60,174 nucleotides of DNA, taken from an uncultured Lachnobacterium sp. (GTDB taxonomy: Bacteria; Bacillota; Clostridia; Lachnospirales; Lachnospiraceae). The DNA lies in NCBI GenBank assembly GCA_900546625.1, contig URDU01000016.1:1-60174 (forward strand), given 5' to 3'. Within the stretch, counting starts at the first letter, position 1. Every line of letters begins with the position of its first letter. The translations under genes were made by a program, and so were the position numbers. Shown here piece after piece: positions 14,804 to 23,909 of this stretch. The notes beneath the pieces are model-generated. The model was not told the origin of the DNA. It was given only the letters and a program-made list of their open reading frames with translations, and ran no database searches.

Positions 14804-17800
14804 TTATTTACGGTTTGGCTTTTTCGCAAAAAGTGCCGCTCCCACAAGACTGATTGATGCAAATGCCAATGCAAGCATGCCCATAAGAGGGTTTGTATCA
14901 CCTGTCTTTGAAGCCTTCTTTACTGTAGCTTTTTTAGCTGTGCTGCCTGTTGTGTCAGCAGTCGTAGAATTTGCCTTGTTACCTGTTGCTACAGTTGCAT
15001 TCGTACCGGCTCCATTAGAGCTTCCTGTACCTCCGGATATCGCACCTGTGCTTCCTGTACCACTTCCCGATGTTCCCGGATTTATTGCTTCTTTCTTCTT
15101 TAAGCTTTCAATAGCCTTATTGAGTGACTCAGCTGCATTGTCAACCTTTGTCTGATCATCCTTTTGCTCAAGCACTGCTTTTGCACTTGAAAGCACCTGC
15201 GAGAATGTCTTCCAGCTGTCTGCTGTGTAATCAGCTTCTTTGAGTGTATCTGCTTTTTCAATTGCACTCTCAAGTGCTTTAGTATCAATAACTACCGGCT
15301 TCTCATATGTAAATGAAAGTGCACCCTTATATCCGGTTGCTGATACCTTGATTTCAAAGCTTGAACCCTCAGCAAACGGAGCCTGAGTAGTATCAATTGT
15401 ACCATCTTCCTTGATAATCTTCACAGCACCCTTACCCTTGCCTGGTGCCGGATAAACCTTACCATTCACATTTACAGACTTGATTTTTCCAATAAAATCT
15501 GCAAACTGTGCATCTGTTGCTCCCTCTGCCTTTACAAGCTTCGGTGCTGTCGCATCATTATTGTATGCTGCAGAAACTGTATCGGCATAGAGCTCAAACG
15601 TGGTAGTGATTGGAGCATATTTATTGTTCTTATCAGATACTGTCAGCGTATACTCTTTATTCTCTGCATCGTTAGGATATGAAATTACAAGCTTCTTATT
15701 CTGAGTATAGCTTGCTGCATATGTTGACACTGCTGATGCTAAAGCTTCCTCTGCAACATTAAATCCCTTTACTTCATTTCCTTTTGCATCTGTAACTGCA
15801 TATTCTGCGTTAAAATCATCCGGAAGTGCAACACCAAAATTAGTCTTTCCTGCTGATACAGCTGCATTTTCTACATTTGCCTTTGAATCCTTAACGTGCT
15901 CAAGCACCTTATATTTTACAGGTAAAGTGAAGATTCCCTTACTTGTATAGTATGTTACATTTTTGATTGTCTTTCCAACCATGGACTTGTAGTGCTCAGG
16001 CGAAAGGGTACATCCGTGTGAATCTGTAACAATTCCCACACTCCATGCAAGATCCTCTGTTTTCCAGATGTTCTCCACATGACGCATAGCATAATCTGTG
16101 TTGTCATCAGTGCTTACAATAACACCGTAAACCACATCATCTTCTTCAAAGCCCATAGCATCCTTTATGCCATCAAGATTGAGCTGATAGTCTCCGTACT
16201 TTGTTTTTGTCTTGAACTTTGTTTTCACCTGGCCAGAAGCTATCTGCTTCTTAGTTCCATTTACAGCACCAAATGACAGTTTTTTATCTGTGCCTACTGT
16301 TGCAGTCTTGTAATATGAAGGAGCCTCACTAAGCACATAGTATGAGTAGTCAGCACTCTCAAAAAGAGCCTTCTTTCCCTCATATGTTGTTGTAGAAACC
16401 TTGCCCTTCATATTGGTTGTGATATCTACCTTACTGTCATCTGTAATCTGTGTATAACCCTTATTGTTATCGTAGAACTCATCTGTGACCTTTACCGGGA
16501 AGGTTACACCGTTTATATGCTCTCCTTCTGCATCCGCATGATATGAGCCTGCTGCCAGAGTATTTCTGGTCTTCTGCTTTGTGGCAGATGTAGTGGCATC
16601 TACTGCGACTGAATTGTTATTAAGATCAGCCTTGTAAAACTCATCATATGGAATGTTCATGAGTACATACTGTGATTTCAGATTTTTTATAGCAGCTGTG
16701 AGGTGTGATAATGCTTCCTCGGCTTCTGATTGCTTGAGGTCAGTATTTTTTAAAGCATCATTTGCATCCTCAAGCTCCTTCTGCATATCTGACCATGTTT
16801 TATCTGTATAAAGCTCCTTGTTCAGCTTATCAGCCTCTGCAACCTTATCGGAAAGAGCTTTCTTTGAAGCTTCGTCTGCCGGTACCTGAGGTGTAACTAT
16901 ATTTGCAGCTGTTGCCTCAAAATTATATGTATAATCCTCATATCCCAATGCATAGATTGTAACAGACCAGTATCCTGTTCCATCATATCCACTTGGCAGG
17001 CTGCATCTGAGCGAATCTGTAAGACCAAGCTGGATTCCCATAGACTTATGCATCCAGTTATCTGATGCAAACTTTGTGCCATATGTGGCAAGTGCTTTGG
17101 TTCTTGTGCTGTCATTACCATAATATGTCCACTTAACTGCCTGCATATTGGCTCCAAGATCACCATAATTACCGTTAAAATCAACTCTTAAAAACTCTCC
17201 GTATGATCCGCTTGCAGCCTTAACTTCCGGCTCAAGTCCATCTGCTTTTTTAAGAGAAGACATTACACCTGAGTCATTTCCTGTTGCTCTGGCTGAGAAT
17301 GAGAAGCTTCCGTCTGCAGTCTTTGTTGCAGTCTTAAGACCGTTTGTATCTGCGGTAACGTTTGCCACCTCGTCAATAACCTGAAGTTTATTTTCTCCAT
17401 AACCGCCCTTCAACTTAGAACCATTCTCGTAAACTGTATATTTTGCCTTGAATGCCTCGTAATCCTCTGCTTTTACTTTTACAGGGACAAATTTAAGACC
17501 TGTTACTTTGTAATCCTTCAAGTTAAGAGTTGTTCCGTCCTTGGTAAATACACCCCTATTGTAATTATATTCAGTACCATCTGTCATGACAGCAATTTGC
17601 TTGTCTTTTCCGTCATCGCCTTTAACGGTTTTCCAATATGAAAGATTGAGTGTCGTACCTTCTTCTGTCTCGACAATAGCATTACACTGGAAGCTTCCTC
17701 TGTGAAGACCGTGATTTGCAGTAGCACGGGTTACTGTATCGAAAGCTCCTTTATCTGATTCATTATGTGAATCCTTTTCGCTTGAAGACACTGTGCTTCC

Positions 17801-18541
17801 GGCGGCCTGTACTCCCTCAGCAGCCCAATACTCTGCCCATGTAAGCCCTGCATAGCAGTATACATATTTTTCTTCTTTTACAAGTCCCTTTACAGCAGCA
17901 TTTAAAGCTGTTGCTGCTGAGTCAACTGCTGTCTGTGACTCTTTTGCTGTAAGTGCGCTATTTGCTGCTTTAAGAGCTTCTGATACCTTGCTCCATGTAG
18001 CTGCTGTATAATCAGACTCTGTAAGTGCCTCTGCTGACTTGATAGCTGACTCAAGAGCTGTAGTGTCCACTGCTACTTCATCTTTCTTCTCTGATGCCTG
18101 ATCAATAGCTTTAAGAGCGGCTGCTTTGATAGCTGAAGATGTACATGTTGCACCTGAAACTGTATCCCAGCTACTTATTGTATCAACAGTTGCATCTTTA
18201 CCAACAATTTTTGTATTTATTCCACCTCTGTTCGCATCAGTAGTACTCCATCTGACATACTTAGCATCATTAGACGTATATCCATTTCCCGGAGTTGTAA
18301 CAATATTAGTTATTTTTCCGTCCTTTACTGTGAGGCTTACTTCTACATCATACTCTTCCCACTCATCTTCATTTGCCTCTGCATCTTCATTTCTTGTAAC
18401 ATGAGCAGTACTTATGTACGTTCCGTCAGCCGCCACCTGGCTGCCTGTCACTGCAAATGCACTTGTCGGAAACATAGTGGCTGTCACCGATGCTGTCAGT
18501 GCAAATGTAAGAAATTTCTGTGCTAAAATCTTTCTCTTCAT
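14804..18541 (-). CDS. 1245-aa surface protein with FMN-binding, FIVAR and Tp47-like domains
   Basis: The protein starts with a signal peptide (1-30, cleavage near AFA). An FMN-binding domain follows (about 35-150) with the flavinylation motif DTVSGAT (126-132; Thr132 expected to carry FMN). FIVAR-type helical repeats lie near 158-221, 556-622 and 1130-1195. Between them are domains I recall as Tp47-like (penicillin-binding Tp47 domains A/C) in Lachnospiraceae, two of which contain DTVTRAT (268-274) and DATTSAT (648-654), resembling the flavin site. The C-terminus has a Ser/Gly/Thr linker, KTGDTNP, one membrane helix and a KKPNRK tail, like a cell-wall sorting signal without canonical LPxTG. 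It probably carries electrons at the surface for the flavin operon just upstream (18675-23570). GGAGG precedes the ATG at 18541. Confidence 0.85.
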   Translation of the reverse strand: MKRKILAQKFLTFALTASVTATMFPTSAFAVTGSQVAADGTYISTAHVTRNEDAEANEDEWEEYDVEVSLTVKDGKITNIVTTPGNGYTSNDAKYVRWSTTDANRGGINTKIVGKDATVDTISSWDTVSGATCTSSAIKAAALKAIDQASEKKDEVAVDTTALESAIKSAEALTESDYTAATWSKVSEALKAANSALTAKESQTAVDSAATALNAAVKGLVKEEKYVYCYAGLTWAEYWAAEGVQAAGSTVSSSEKDSHNESDKGAFDTVTRATANHGLHRGSFQCNAIVETEEGTTLNLSYWKTVKGDDGKDKQIAVMTDGTEYNYNRGVFTKDGTTLNLKDYKVTGLKFVPVKVKAEDYEAFKAKYTVYENGSKLKGGYGENKLQVIDEVANVTADTNGLKTATKTADGSFSFSARATGNDSGVMSSLKKADGLEPEVKAASGSYGEFLRVDFNGNYGDLGANMQAVKWTYYGNDSTRTKALATYGTKFASDNWMHKSMGIQLGLTDSLRCSLPSGYDGTGYWSVTIYALGYEDYTYNFEATAANIVTPQVPADEASKKALSDKVAEADKLNKELYTDKTWSDMQKELEDANDALKNTDLKQSEAEEALSHLTAAIKNLKSQYVLMNIPYDEFYKADLNNNSVAVDATTSATKQKTRNTLAAGSYHADAEGEHINGVTFPVKVTDEFYDNNKGYTQITDDSKVDITTNMKGKVSTTTYEGKKALFESADYSYYVLSEAPSYYKTATVGTDKKLSFGAVNGTKKQIASGQVKTKFKTKTKYGDYQLNLDGIKDAMGFEEDDVVYGVIVSTDDNTDYAMRHVENIWKTEDLAWSVGIVTDSHGCTLSPEHYKSMVGKTIKNVTYYTSKGIFTLPVKYKVLEHVKDSKANVENAAVSAGKTNFGVALPDDFNAEYAVTDAKGNEVKGFNVAEEALASAVSTYAASYTQNKKLVISYPNDAENKEYTLTVSDKNNKYAPITTTFELYADTVSAAYNNDATAPKLVKAEGATDAQFADFIGKIKSVNVNGKVYPAPGKGKGAVKIIKEDGTIDTTQAPFAEGSSFEIKVSATGYKGALSFTYEKPVVIDTKALESAIEKADTLKEADYTADSWKTFSQVLSSAKAVLEQKDDQTKVDNAAESLNKAIESLKKKEAINPGTSGSGTGSTGAISGGTGSSNGAGTNATVATGNKANSTTADTTGSTAKKATVKKASKTGDTNPLMGMLALAFASISLVGAALFAKKPNRK

Positions 18542-18632
18542 TTTTTCCTCCTTAAGATTTTAATAATTTATAGTTAATGTGGCTGCACTCTAATTTGCAA
18601 TCCACAATTGCTACCGATTTTAGTATTAAGCA

Positions 18633-18677
18633 GATATACGTAATTGATATCTTTTCTCAATAAGTTAGTCCTTTCTA
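18633..18677 (-). promoter_or_regulatory. Putative promoter and GTTAG/CTAAC inverted repeat before the surface protein
   Basis: On the minus strand TTGAGA (18660-18655), a 16-base spacer and TATATC (18638-18633). Directly upstream is GTTAG-N6-CTAAC followed by TTATTGAG. The CTAACTTAT part resembles the box array at 23659-23732, which suggests a shared regulator. The repeat overlaps the stop codon of the Gx transporter gene. Confidence 0.45.
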
Positions 18678-19202
18678 ACCTATATTCAAAAAATTTTTCC
18701 CGCTTAATCCTACTGCGGGAAAGACCTTTTGTGCGACAATTCCTATCAAAAGTCCTGTCAGTGTGCCAGCCACAAGAAGTGGTGGCAGATAATACACCAC
18801 TGCAGTGCTTTTAAGCACTATCGCAGCGGCCAAAAGCTGTCCTATGTTGTGGCTGATTCCACCAGCCACGCTAACACTGACCATCGAAAATTTATCTGTT
18901 TTCTTTATAATAAGCATTACCATAAGACTCAGCAGACCACCTGCCAGACTGTATATGATGGAAACACCATTTCCAAACATAAAACCCACAAGGCATATCC
19001 TCATTATCACTACAGTAAGCACCTCACAAGGCCCAAGGAAAAATACTCCAAGAACAGTGACCAGGTTTGCCACTCCTAGCTTAATACCCGGAATGCCTAT
19101 GCTTATCGGAATAAGGCTCTCCACATAGCTGAATATCATCGCAAGTGCCACAAGCATGGCGCCGTATGCTATTTTTCCTGATTTAGTCATATTTCTTTTC
19201 AT
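18675..19202 (-). CDS. Gx transporter family membrane protein (EetB-like)
   Basis: This 175-residue, very hydrophobic protein has about five membrane helices and matches the Hpre_diP_synt_I / Gx transporter family from memory. The family resembles S components of ECF transporters. In flavin-based extracellular electron transfer loci of Firmicutes, a protein of this family (EetB) is a conserved membrane component of unclear chemistry. Here it is the last gene of the five-gene operon apbE to Gx (23570-18675), 29 bases after the NapH-like gene, which supports such a role. The older name, heptaprenyl diphosphate synthase component I, is not supported since no partner subunit is present. EetA (NusG II domain) is not seen nearby. 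Confidence 0.8.
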   Translation of the reverse strand: MKRNMTKSGKIAYGAMLVALAMIFSYVESLIPISIGIPGIKLGVANLVTVLGVFFLGPCEVLTVVIMRICLVGFMFGNGVSIIYSLAGGLLSLMVMLIIKKTDKFSMVSVSVAGGISHNIGQLLAAAIVLKSTAVVYYLPPLLVAGTLTGLLIGIVAQKVFPAVGLSGKNFLNIG

Positions 19203-19231
19203 TTATTTTTGTTCTCCATAATACCAGCATG

Positions 19232-20098
19232 CTACACACCCAGCCATACACATATAGCTATAAGTATCGCAGCTCTTATGCCGGTAAACCAAAGCTCATT
19301 TCCTCGGAGCCGCTTTATACCTGTATGAATATTGCTCTTCGGACATATTCCGTTGCATTTCTGACACTGGAAGCAGTCACCTGATATCCTGCCTGAGCCA
19401 TCATCCGGTAATCCTATATCACACGGACATATCTTCTCACAGGCTCCACAGCCCTTTATGCAGCCCGCCCTGTCCCTGTGCAGGGTAAATGTAGCTGCTA
19501 TAGGCAGTATCGAAAAAACAGCTCCCATCGGACACATAAACCTGCAGAAAAACCGCTCCTGAACACACATACCGATGATTATAAGCACAAGAAATACTGC
19601 TCCTGTGATATATGAGGCAAGCCCTAAATTACCTGCCCTAAGCATTGAGAATACATCCCACGGACTTGTGCCCTTTAACAAGCTATACGCGCCCAGATAG
19701 CATAGTATCAATATGATTGCAAGTATCACGTATTTCATATATGTAAGCTTTTTTGCAGCCTCTACCGATACACTCACCGGCTTTTTCTTAAGCTTGCGGC
19801 AGCATGACACATATATTGCATGCACCGCATCACCAAAGCTTCCGAATGCGCAGGCAAAACCACAGAAGAATCTGCCAAATATCATTGTGTACACGCAAAG
19901 CATCAGAAGAACCGCCACAAATGATGTAAGCTCAATTCTGTTTCCTGAACCAATCTGTGTAAAAATATACTTGACGCCATTGAACGCTGCCGTGAACATT
20001 GACGGAAATAGTATGAAAAATAAAAGCTGCACTCCTACACGAAACCAGGTCTGTATCCTTCTCTTTCGAAGCTTTGGATTCATATCTTTTATTCTCAT
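19232..20098 (-). CDS. NapH/NosR-like membrane protein with two [4Fe-4S] clusters
   Basis: This 288-residue protein has about five membrane helices, two NapH-type cysteine motifs (CGFACAFG near 85 and CRFMCPMG near 190) and a cytoplasmic dicluster ferredoxin segment (CIKGCGACEKICP near 218 and CFQCQKCNGICP near 245). Families with this plan (NapH, YccM, C-terminal part of NosR/NirI) move electrons across or along the membrane. Its start at 20098 directly abuts the stop of the FMN-binding gene at 20099. A split FMN-binding domain plus NapH-like protein reproduces the NosR/NirI architecture. It is the likely inner-membrane entry point that passes electrons to the covalent flavins outside; the electron donor is not visible. 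Confidence 0.88.
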   Translation of the reverse strand: MRIKDMNPKLRKRRIQTWFRVGVQLLFFILFPSMFTAAFNGVKYIFTQIGSGNRIELTSFVAVLLMLCVYTMIFGRFFCGFACAFGSFGDAVHAIYVSCCRKLKKKPVSVSVEAAKKLTYMKYVILAIILILCYLGAYSLLKGTSPWDVFSMLRAGNLGLASYITGAVFLVLIIIGMCVQERFFCRFMCPMGAVFSILPIAATFTLHRDRAGCIKGCGACEKICPCDIGLPDDGSGRISGDCFQCQKCNGICPKSNIHTGIKRLRGNELWFTGIRAAILIAICVWLGV

Positions 20099-20515
20099 CT
20101 ATTTCACCGCCTTATCAAGTGCCTGCTTAGTGGCATTTCTTATTGCAGTTGAGCTGAATGTCGCACCGCTTACAGTGTCCACATCCGCGGACTGCGATGA
20201 AATGATGGACGGTATGATATCCTCTGCCATCGCCAGGTATGCACCATCCTCCTTATCTGCCGATGTAATATCAACCGATGATATTTTCCCTGCCTCGATT
20301 GTCACCTCGACATCCACAATGCCTCCAAAGCCCTCTGCACTGCCTGTGTATGTGCCATCCTTATATGCTCCCTCACTGTCTGTGCTTTCAGTTTGTGAAG
20401 CAATACGCTGTGTATTTTTATTTTCCTGTTCTCTTTTATCTATTGTCATATTGTATCCCCATAGTGATGATACAACTATAAACAGGCTTGCCAGTCTGAT
20501 CCAAAATTCCTGCAT
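20099..20515 (-). CDS. Small membrane-anchored FMN-binding protein
   Basis: The protein has 138 residues: one N-terminal membrane helix (about 5-23), a polar linker and one FMN-binding domain (about 50-138). The flavinylation motif DTVSGAT is at 113-119, with Thr119 the expected attachment site for FMN through a phosphoester bond. GGAG precedes the ATG at 20515. It sits between the four-domain FMN protein and the NapH-like protein, with which it would form a NosR-like pair. ApbE in the same operon would load the flavin outside the cell. All key residues are present. Confidence 0.92.
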   Translation of the reverse strand: MQEFWIRLASLFIVVSSLWGYNMTIDKREQENKNTQRIASQTESTDSEGAYKDGTYTGSAEGFGGIVDVEVTIEAGKISSVDITSADKEDGAYLAMAEDIIPSIISSQSADVDTVSGATFSSTAIRNATKQALDKAVK

Positions 20516-20547
20516 GTTATCTCCATCCTGTAAATGTCCTTGCGGTT

Positions 20548-22431
20548 TTATTTCTTCTTAGCAGCTTCAAGTACGCTCTTACAGCCATTAATTATAGCCT
20601 TTGATGTGCATGTGGCATGGGAAACAGTGTCAATGCTGCTAAAGTCGATGCTGTCTGCATTTGCCTGTGATGTAAGCACAGAAACCATACCCTGCTGATT
20701 TTTTGTGCCATCTGCAGCCTTCTTTATATAAGAAGCATTTTGTGAATCTCCGTCTCCCTTTACATCTGTAATGGAAACTATCCTGTCGTTTGCTATAGTC
20801 ACCTTCATGCTCAGGTTATATGCAACAAAGTCCATGTCATCATCCGGTATACACAGTGTAGATACTTCATATGTACCATCCTCGTATACATTTGTGGATG
20901 TATCATTTTTCTGAAGTGCATTTATTGCAGCCTGAAGCTTTTCCTGTGCACGGCTTACATCCTTCTTAGTAGACTCTGCCGATTCCAAAACCTCCTGTGC
21001 GTCCCCCAGACGTATCTGAAGCAGATACCAGCTAAGCTGTGTGTACTGTGTGCCGTCAAGTGATGCTTGCGATTGCACAAGCTTAGACAGGACTGCCTTG
21101 TCCTCATCTAGCGCAATATTGCTGCTATTATCATTACTGTTATTATTATTGTTATCTGAATTGCTGTTATTGTTACCTGAATTGCTATCACCGGTATTCT
21201 CACCTGCAGTTGTCTTTCGTGCTTCCTCAAATGCAGCCTTTACAGCTCCTATGAGTCCCTTTGAGCTGTAGGTGGCTCCTGATACCGTATCCACATCTGC
21301 ACTCTGCTTTTTCATCATATTTTTTAACACATCCATGGCATTAGTGATAAAAGGCTCATCATCTTGTTTTTCCGTAACAAGAATCGCTTTAAGAGTCTTA
21401 TCCTGTATGACGACAGCCACCTTTATGTCACCCTTGTAGCCCTCTGCCGTACCGTAGTATATACCGTCAACATATGGAAGTGTACCCTCTGTGCCCTGTT
21501 CAGATGCACTGCCTGATAAATTTTCATCAGTCGGCCCATTTCCCGATGTCTCTGCAGCACCCTGTTTATCTGTATTATTGCCTGTTGTATTATCACTCAC
21601 AGCCGCCTGGCTCAGTGCACTTCTTACAGCAGCTATGATTCCACGCGAACTGAATGTAGCACCTGAGACTGTATCCACGTTAGTGCTCTGCTTTTCGACT
21701 ATTGTATCAAGCAGCGATGATGCGCTCTTTACATAGCTGTCACCATCCTTTGTGCTGACTATGCTTATAGAGGCTATTTTACCGCCTGATATATCAACCT
21801 TTACCTTCATAGTGCCCGCAAAGCCTTTTCCGGTGCCGTAATATGTGCCATCCTTGTAAGCGGATGCGTCCTGTACAGCCGCTATCTCTGCCAAAGAGCT
21901 GTCAGACTCTGACTCTGATGTGCTTTCCTGTTTTGCTTTTCCTGTAACACCATTATCCTTCTCACCTGTCAGGGCATTTTTCACTGCTCCGATTATTCCG
22001 TTTGAACTGTATGTAGCTCCGGATACAACATCCACATCAAAAGATTGCGACGCTATAATCCTGTCTATTACACCCTTTGCCCTATTGAAAAATGCCTCAT
22101 CATCCGTAGATGAAAGAATATCAATGGAAATAATCTTCTTATCCATGATAGTTACAGCCACTGTCACAGGTCCGCTAAAGCCTGTCGCAGAGCCCTTGTA
22201 TACACCATCTGCAAGTTCGAACGAGCCTGTGGCTGTTTGTGTATCCTCTGCAGCATTCTCTGTTTCAGTATCAGTCACCCTATCTGAAACCTGCTGCTTT
22301 TTATCCTTTGAAGGTTCACTCGCCTTTGTCTGATATCCACTCAATGAAATCACCACACAGGCTGCAATCACAAGTGACACCCCAAGTGGGGCATATACCT
22401 TTATTTTTTCCAAAACTTCCTTGAACTTCAT
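20548..22431 (-). CDS. Multi-FMN protein with four tandem FMN-binding domains
   Basis: The protein has 627 residues: one N-terminal membrane helix (about 13-33) and four FMN-binding domains joined by Ser/Asn/Asp-rich linkers. The flavinylation motifs are DVVSGAT (134-140), DTVSGAT (253-259), DTVSGAT (381-387) and DTVSHAT (601-607). The last domain is diverged: Gly is replaced by His, it carries Cys nearby (CTS), and a FIVAR-like helical spacer (about 440-510) precedes it. Known multi-flavinylated proteins act as extracytoplasmic electron wires. The linker runs of Asn and Ser would hold the domains apart like beads. It is followed 32 bases later by the single-domain protein. At least three sites should carry FMN; the fourth is uncertain. 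Confidence 0.92.
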   Translation of the reverse strand: MKFKEVLEKIKVYAPLGVSLVIAACVVISLSGYQTKASEPSKDKKQQVSDRVTDTETENAAEDTQTATGSFELADGVYKGSATGFSGPVTVAVTIMDKKIISIDILSSTDDEAFFNRAKGVIDRIIASQSFDVDVVSGATYSSNGIIGAVKNALTGEKDNGVTGKAKQESTSESESDSSLAEIAAVQDASAYKDGTYYGTGKGFAGTMKVKVDISGGKIASISIVSTKDGDSYVKSASSLLDTIVEKQSTNVDTVSGATFSSRGIIAAVRSALSQAAVSDNTTGNNTDKQGAAETSGNGPTDENLSGSASEQGTEGTLPYVDGIYYGTAEGYKGDIKVAVVIQDKTLKAILVTEKQDDEPFITNAMDVLKNMMKKQSADVDTVSGATYSSKGLIGAVKAAFEEARKTTAGENTGDSNSGNNNSNSDNNNNNSNDNSSNIALDEDKAVLSKLVQSQASLDGTQYTQLSWYLLQIRLGDAQEVLESAESTKKDVSRAQEKLQAAINALQKNDTSTNVYEDGTYEVSTLCIPDDDMDFVAYNLSMKVTIANDRIVSITDVKGDGDSQNASYIKKAADGTKNQQGMVSVLTSQANADSIDFSSIDTVSHATCTSKAIINGCKSVLEAAKKK

Positions 22432-22490
22432 ATATACCTCTTATATTTCCGATAGCACCGCTATCTGTACAATTTTACTTTTGCTCTGCT

Positions 22491-23570
22491 CTATTTTGCA
22501 TTTATTACCTCATACTCATAGTCAGATGAATAGTTATCCGCTATCCCCTCTGAAATATACATGCTGTCATCATCTGTAAGCAGTACGAAATCAAATTCAT
22601 CACTGTGTGCCTTCCAGAACTCACACGCCTTATCCTTTCCCATGATAAACAGCGATGTTGACAATCCATCTGCGAGTGTTCCGTCATCACTCACGATAGT
22701 GACTGATTTAAGTCCGCTCTCTGCAGGATAGCCTGTAGCAGGATCTATGATATGGTGGTAGATTTTTCCATCCTGCTCAAAATAACGCTCATATCCCCCG
22801 GAGGTGATAACCGCCTTGTCGCTCACATCAACCACTCCTATATACTGACTTTCATCCTCCGGGCTTTGCACAGCAACTCTCCACTTGCTGCCATCAGTCT
22901 TGGTTCGGTAAGTCTGGACATTGCCTCCCAGATTCACAAGACCGCTATCCACGTCATACTCCTTGAAAATATCCATAATCCTTGATGAAGTATATCCCTT
23001 TGCAATACCACCAAGGTCTATCTCCATACCTGCATCCTCAAAGGAAATCTCTCTGCTTTTACTGTCATAATCTATTTTTGAAACGTCTGCAAGCTTTAGC
23101 AGCTCTTTTAGAGTTGCATCATCCGGCACCTTAAAGTCCTTCGTTGGAAATCCCCACTCCTGCATAACAGGATATATGGCTATGTCAAAGGCTCCATCCG
23201 TCATCGTACTAAGCTCAATTCCTCTCTGCACGAGATATCCCCCATCCTCTGACAAAGTGGCTGACTTATTCACATTCAGCTTTGCTATTTCACTTTCTTC
23301 ATCGCCTGTCGAAAGCAATGCATCAAGCCTCTTTATCTCTGCTATAGATGCATCCACAGCTTTTTTCGCATTTTTGCCGTATGCAGTCACTGTCATATAT
23401 GTATCCATTGCAAATACTTCCTGTGAGGACTCTTTTGCAGATTTTAAATCACTATTTATTCCTTCCTGCGAAGCTGTTGTATTCTCTGTCGCATCACTTC
23501 CACCTGAGCCACAACCGGTCACTGCCAATGCGACTGTCAATAATATCGCAGCTGCTATCTTCTTTTTCAC
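22491..23570 (-). CDS. apbE: FAD:protein FMN transferase (ApbE), lipoprotein
   Basis: This 359-residue lipoprotein (lipobox VTGC near residue 20) is an ApbE flavin transferase. Visible family features are FAMDTYMTV near 55, GGIAKGY near 195, GGNVQTY, ITSGGYERYF near 265, HHIIDPATGYP near 280 and the Mg-binding TLADGLSTSLF near 305. It splits FAD and attaches FMN to Thr in SGAT motifs of secreted proteins. Its substrates are encoded directly downstream (22431-20099) and probably at 18541. The start codon is GTG at 23570 with AGAGG seven bases upstream. It is the first gene of the operon; the divergent putP gene lies across a 339-bp regulatory gap. Confidence 0.95.
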   Translation of the reverse strand: MKKKIAAAILLTVALAVTGCGSGGSDATENTTASQEGINSDLKSAKESSQEVFAMDTYMTVTAYGKNAKKAVDASIAEIKRLDALLSTGDEESEIAKLNVNKSATLSEDGGYLVQRGIELSTMTDGAFDIAIYPVMQEWGFPTKDFKVPDDATLKELLKLADVSKIDYDSKSREISFEDAGMEIDLGGIAKGYTSSRIMDIFKEYDVDSGLVNLGGNVQTYRTKTDGSKWRVAVQSPEDESQYIGVVDVSDKAVITSGGYERYFEQDGKIYHHIIDPATGYPAESGLKSVTIVSDDGTLADGLSTSLFIMGKDKACEFWKAHSDEFDFVLLTDDDSMYISEGIADNYSSDYEYEVINAK

Positions 23571-23658
23571 CTTATTACCTCTTAATCAAATATATATTTT
23601 TATTAATTCATACACTTTTGTGTAAACCTGTATAAATGTCAGCCAGGCCTATATAGCA

Positions 23659-23732
23659 CTTACTTATATACATCACGCCAATCGATTACATTATACTAAC
23701 TCGTGTACATCGTCCTAACTTATATACTATAT
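23659..23732 (+). repeat. Four tandem CTAAC-type boxes, 18-19 bp apart
   Basis: Approximate direct repeats begin at 23659 (CTTACTTATATACATC), 23678 (CCAATCGATTACATTA), 23696 (CTAACTCGTGTACATC) and 23715 (CTAACTTATATACTAT). Shared core: C-T-A-A-C-T, then TACAT about four bases on. Spacings are 19, 18 and 19. Phasing near two helical turns suggests cooperative binding of a regulator between apbE and putP. Confidence 0.55.
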
Positions 23733-23846
23733 TTCTATTTCTAATTAGTTTTTGCTAACTTCGACATTTTATTTTAAATCATGTTTTATGTCAATAAGAG
23801 TCCATACAAAAAAAGCCTGTTGATTTTTTTTATCATTAATTTTTTC

Positions 23847-23875
23847 TTGCCTTTATCACGCTAACGTGGTAGCAT
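23847..23875 (+). promoter_or_regulatory. Promoter of putP
   Basis: TTGCCT (23847-23852), a 17-base spacer and TAGCAT (23870-23875). The spacer contains CACG-CTAA-CGTG (23857-23868), a short palindrome that could be an operator. Confidence 0.55.
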
Positions 23876-23909
23876 GGTTACTAAATAAACTATTAAAGAG
23901 GTACTACAA

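Larger units (their letters stand above)
23571..23909. other. Divergent regulatory gap between apbE and putP
   Basis: 339 AT-rich bases with no gene. It holds the CTAAC box array (23659-23732, with weaker boxes at 23741 and 23755) and the putP promoter (23847-23875). I found no riboswitch; in particular the conserved parts of an FMN riboswitch are absent. Confidence 0.55.

Noticed and set aside
23571..23660. FMN riboswitch in front of apbE
   Set aside because: None of the conserved RFN-element segments is present.
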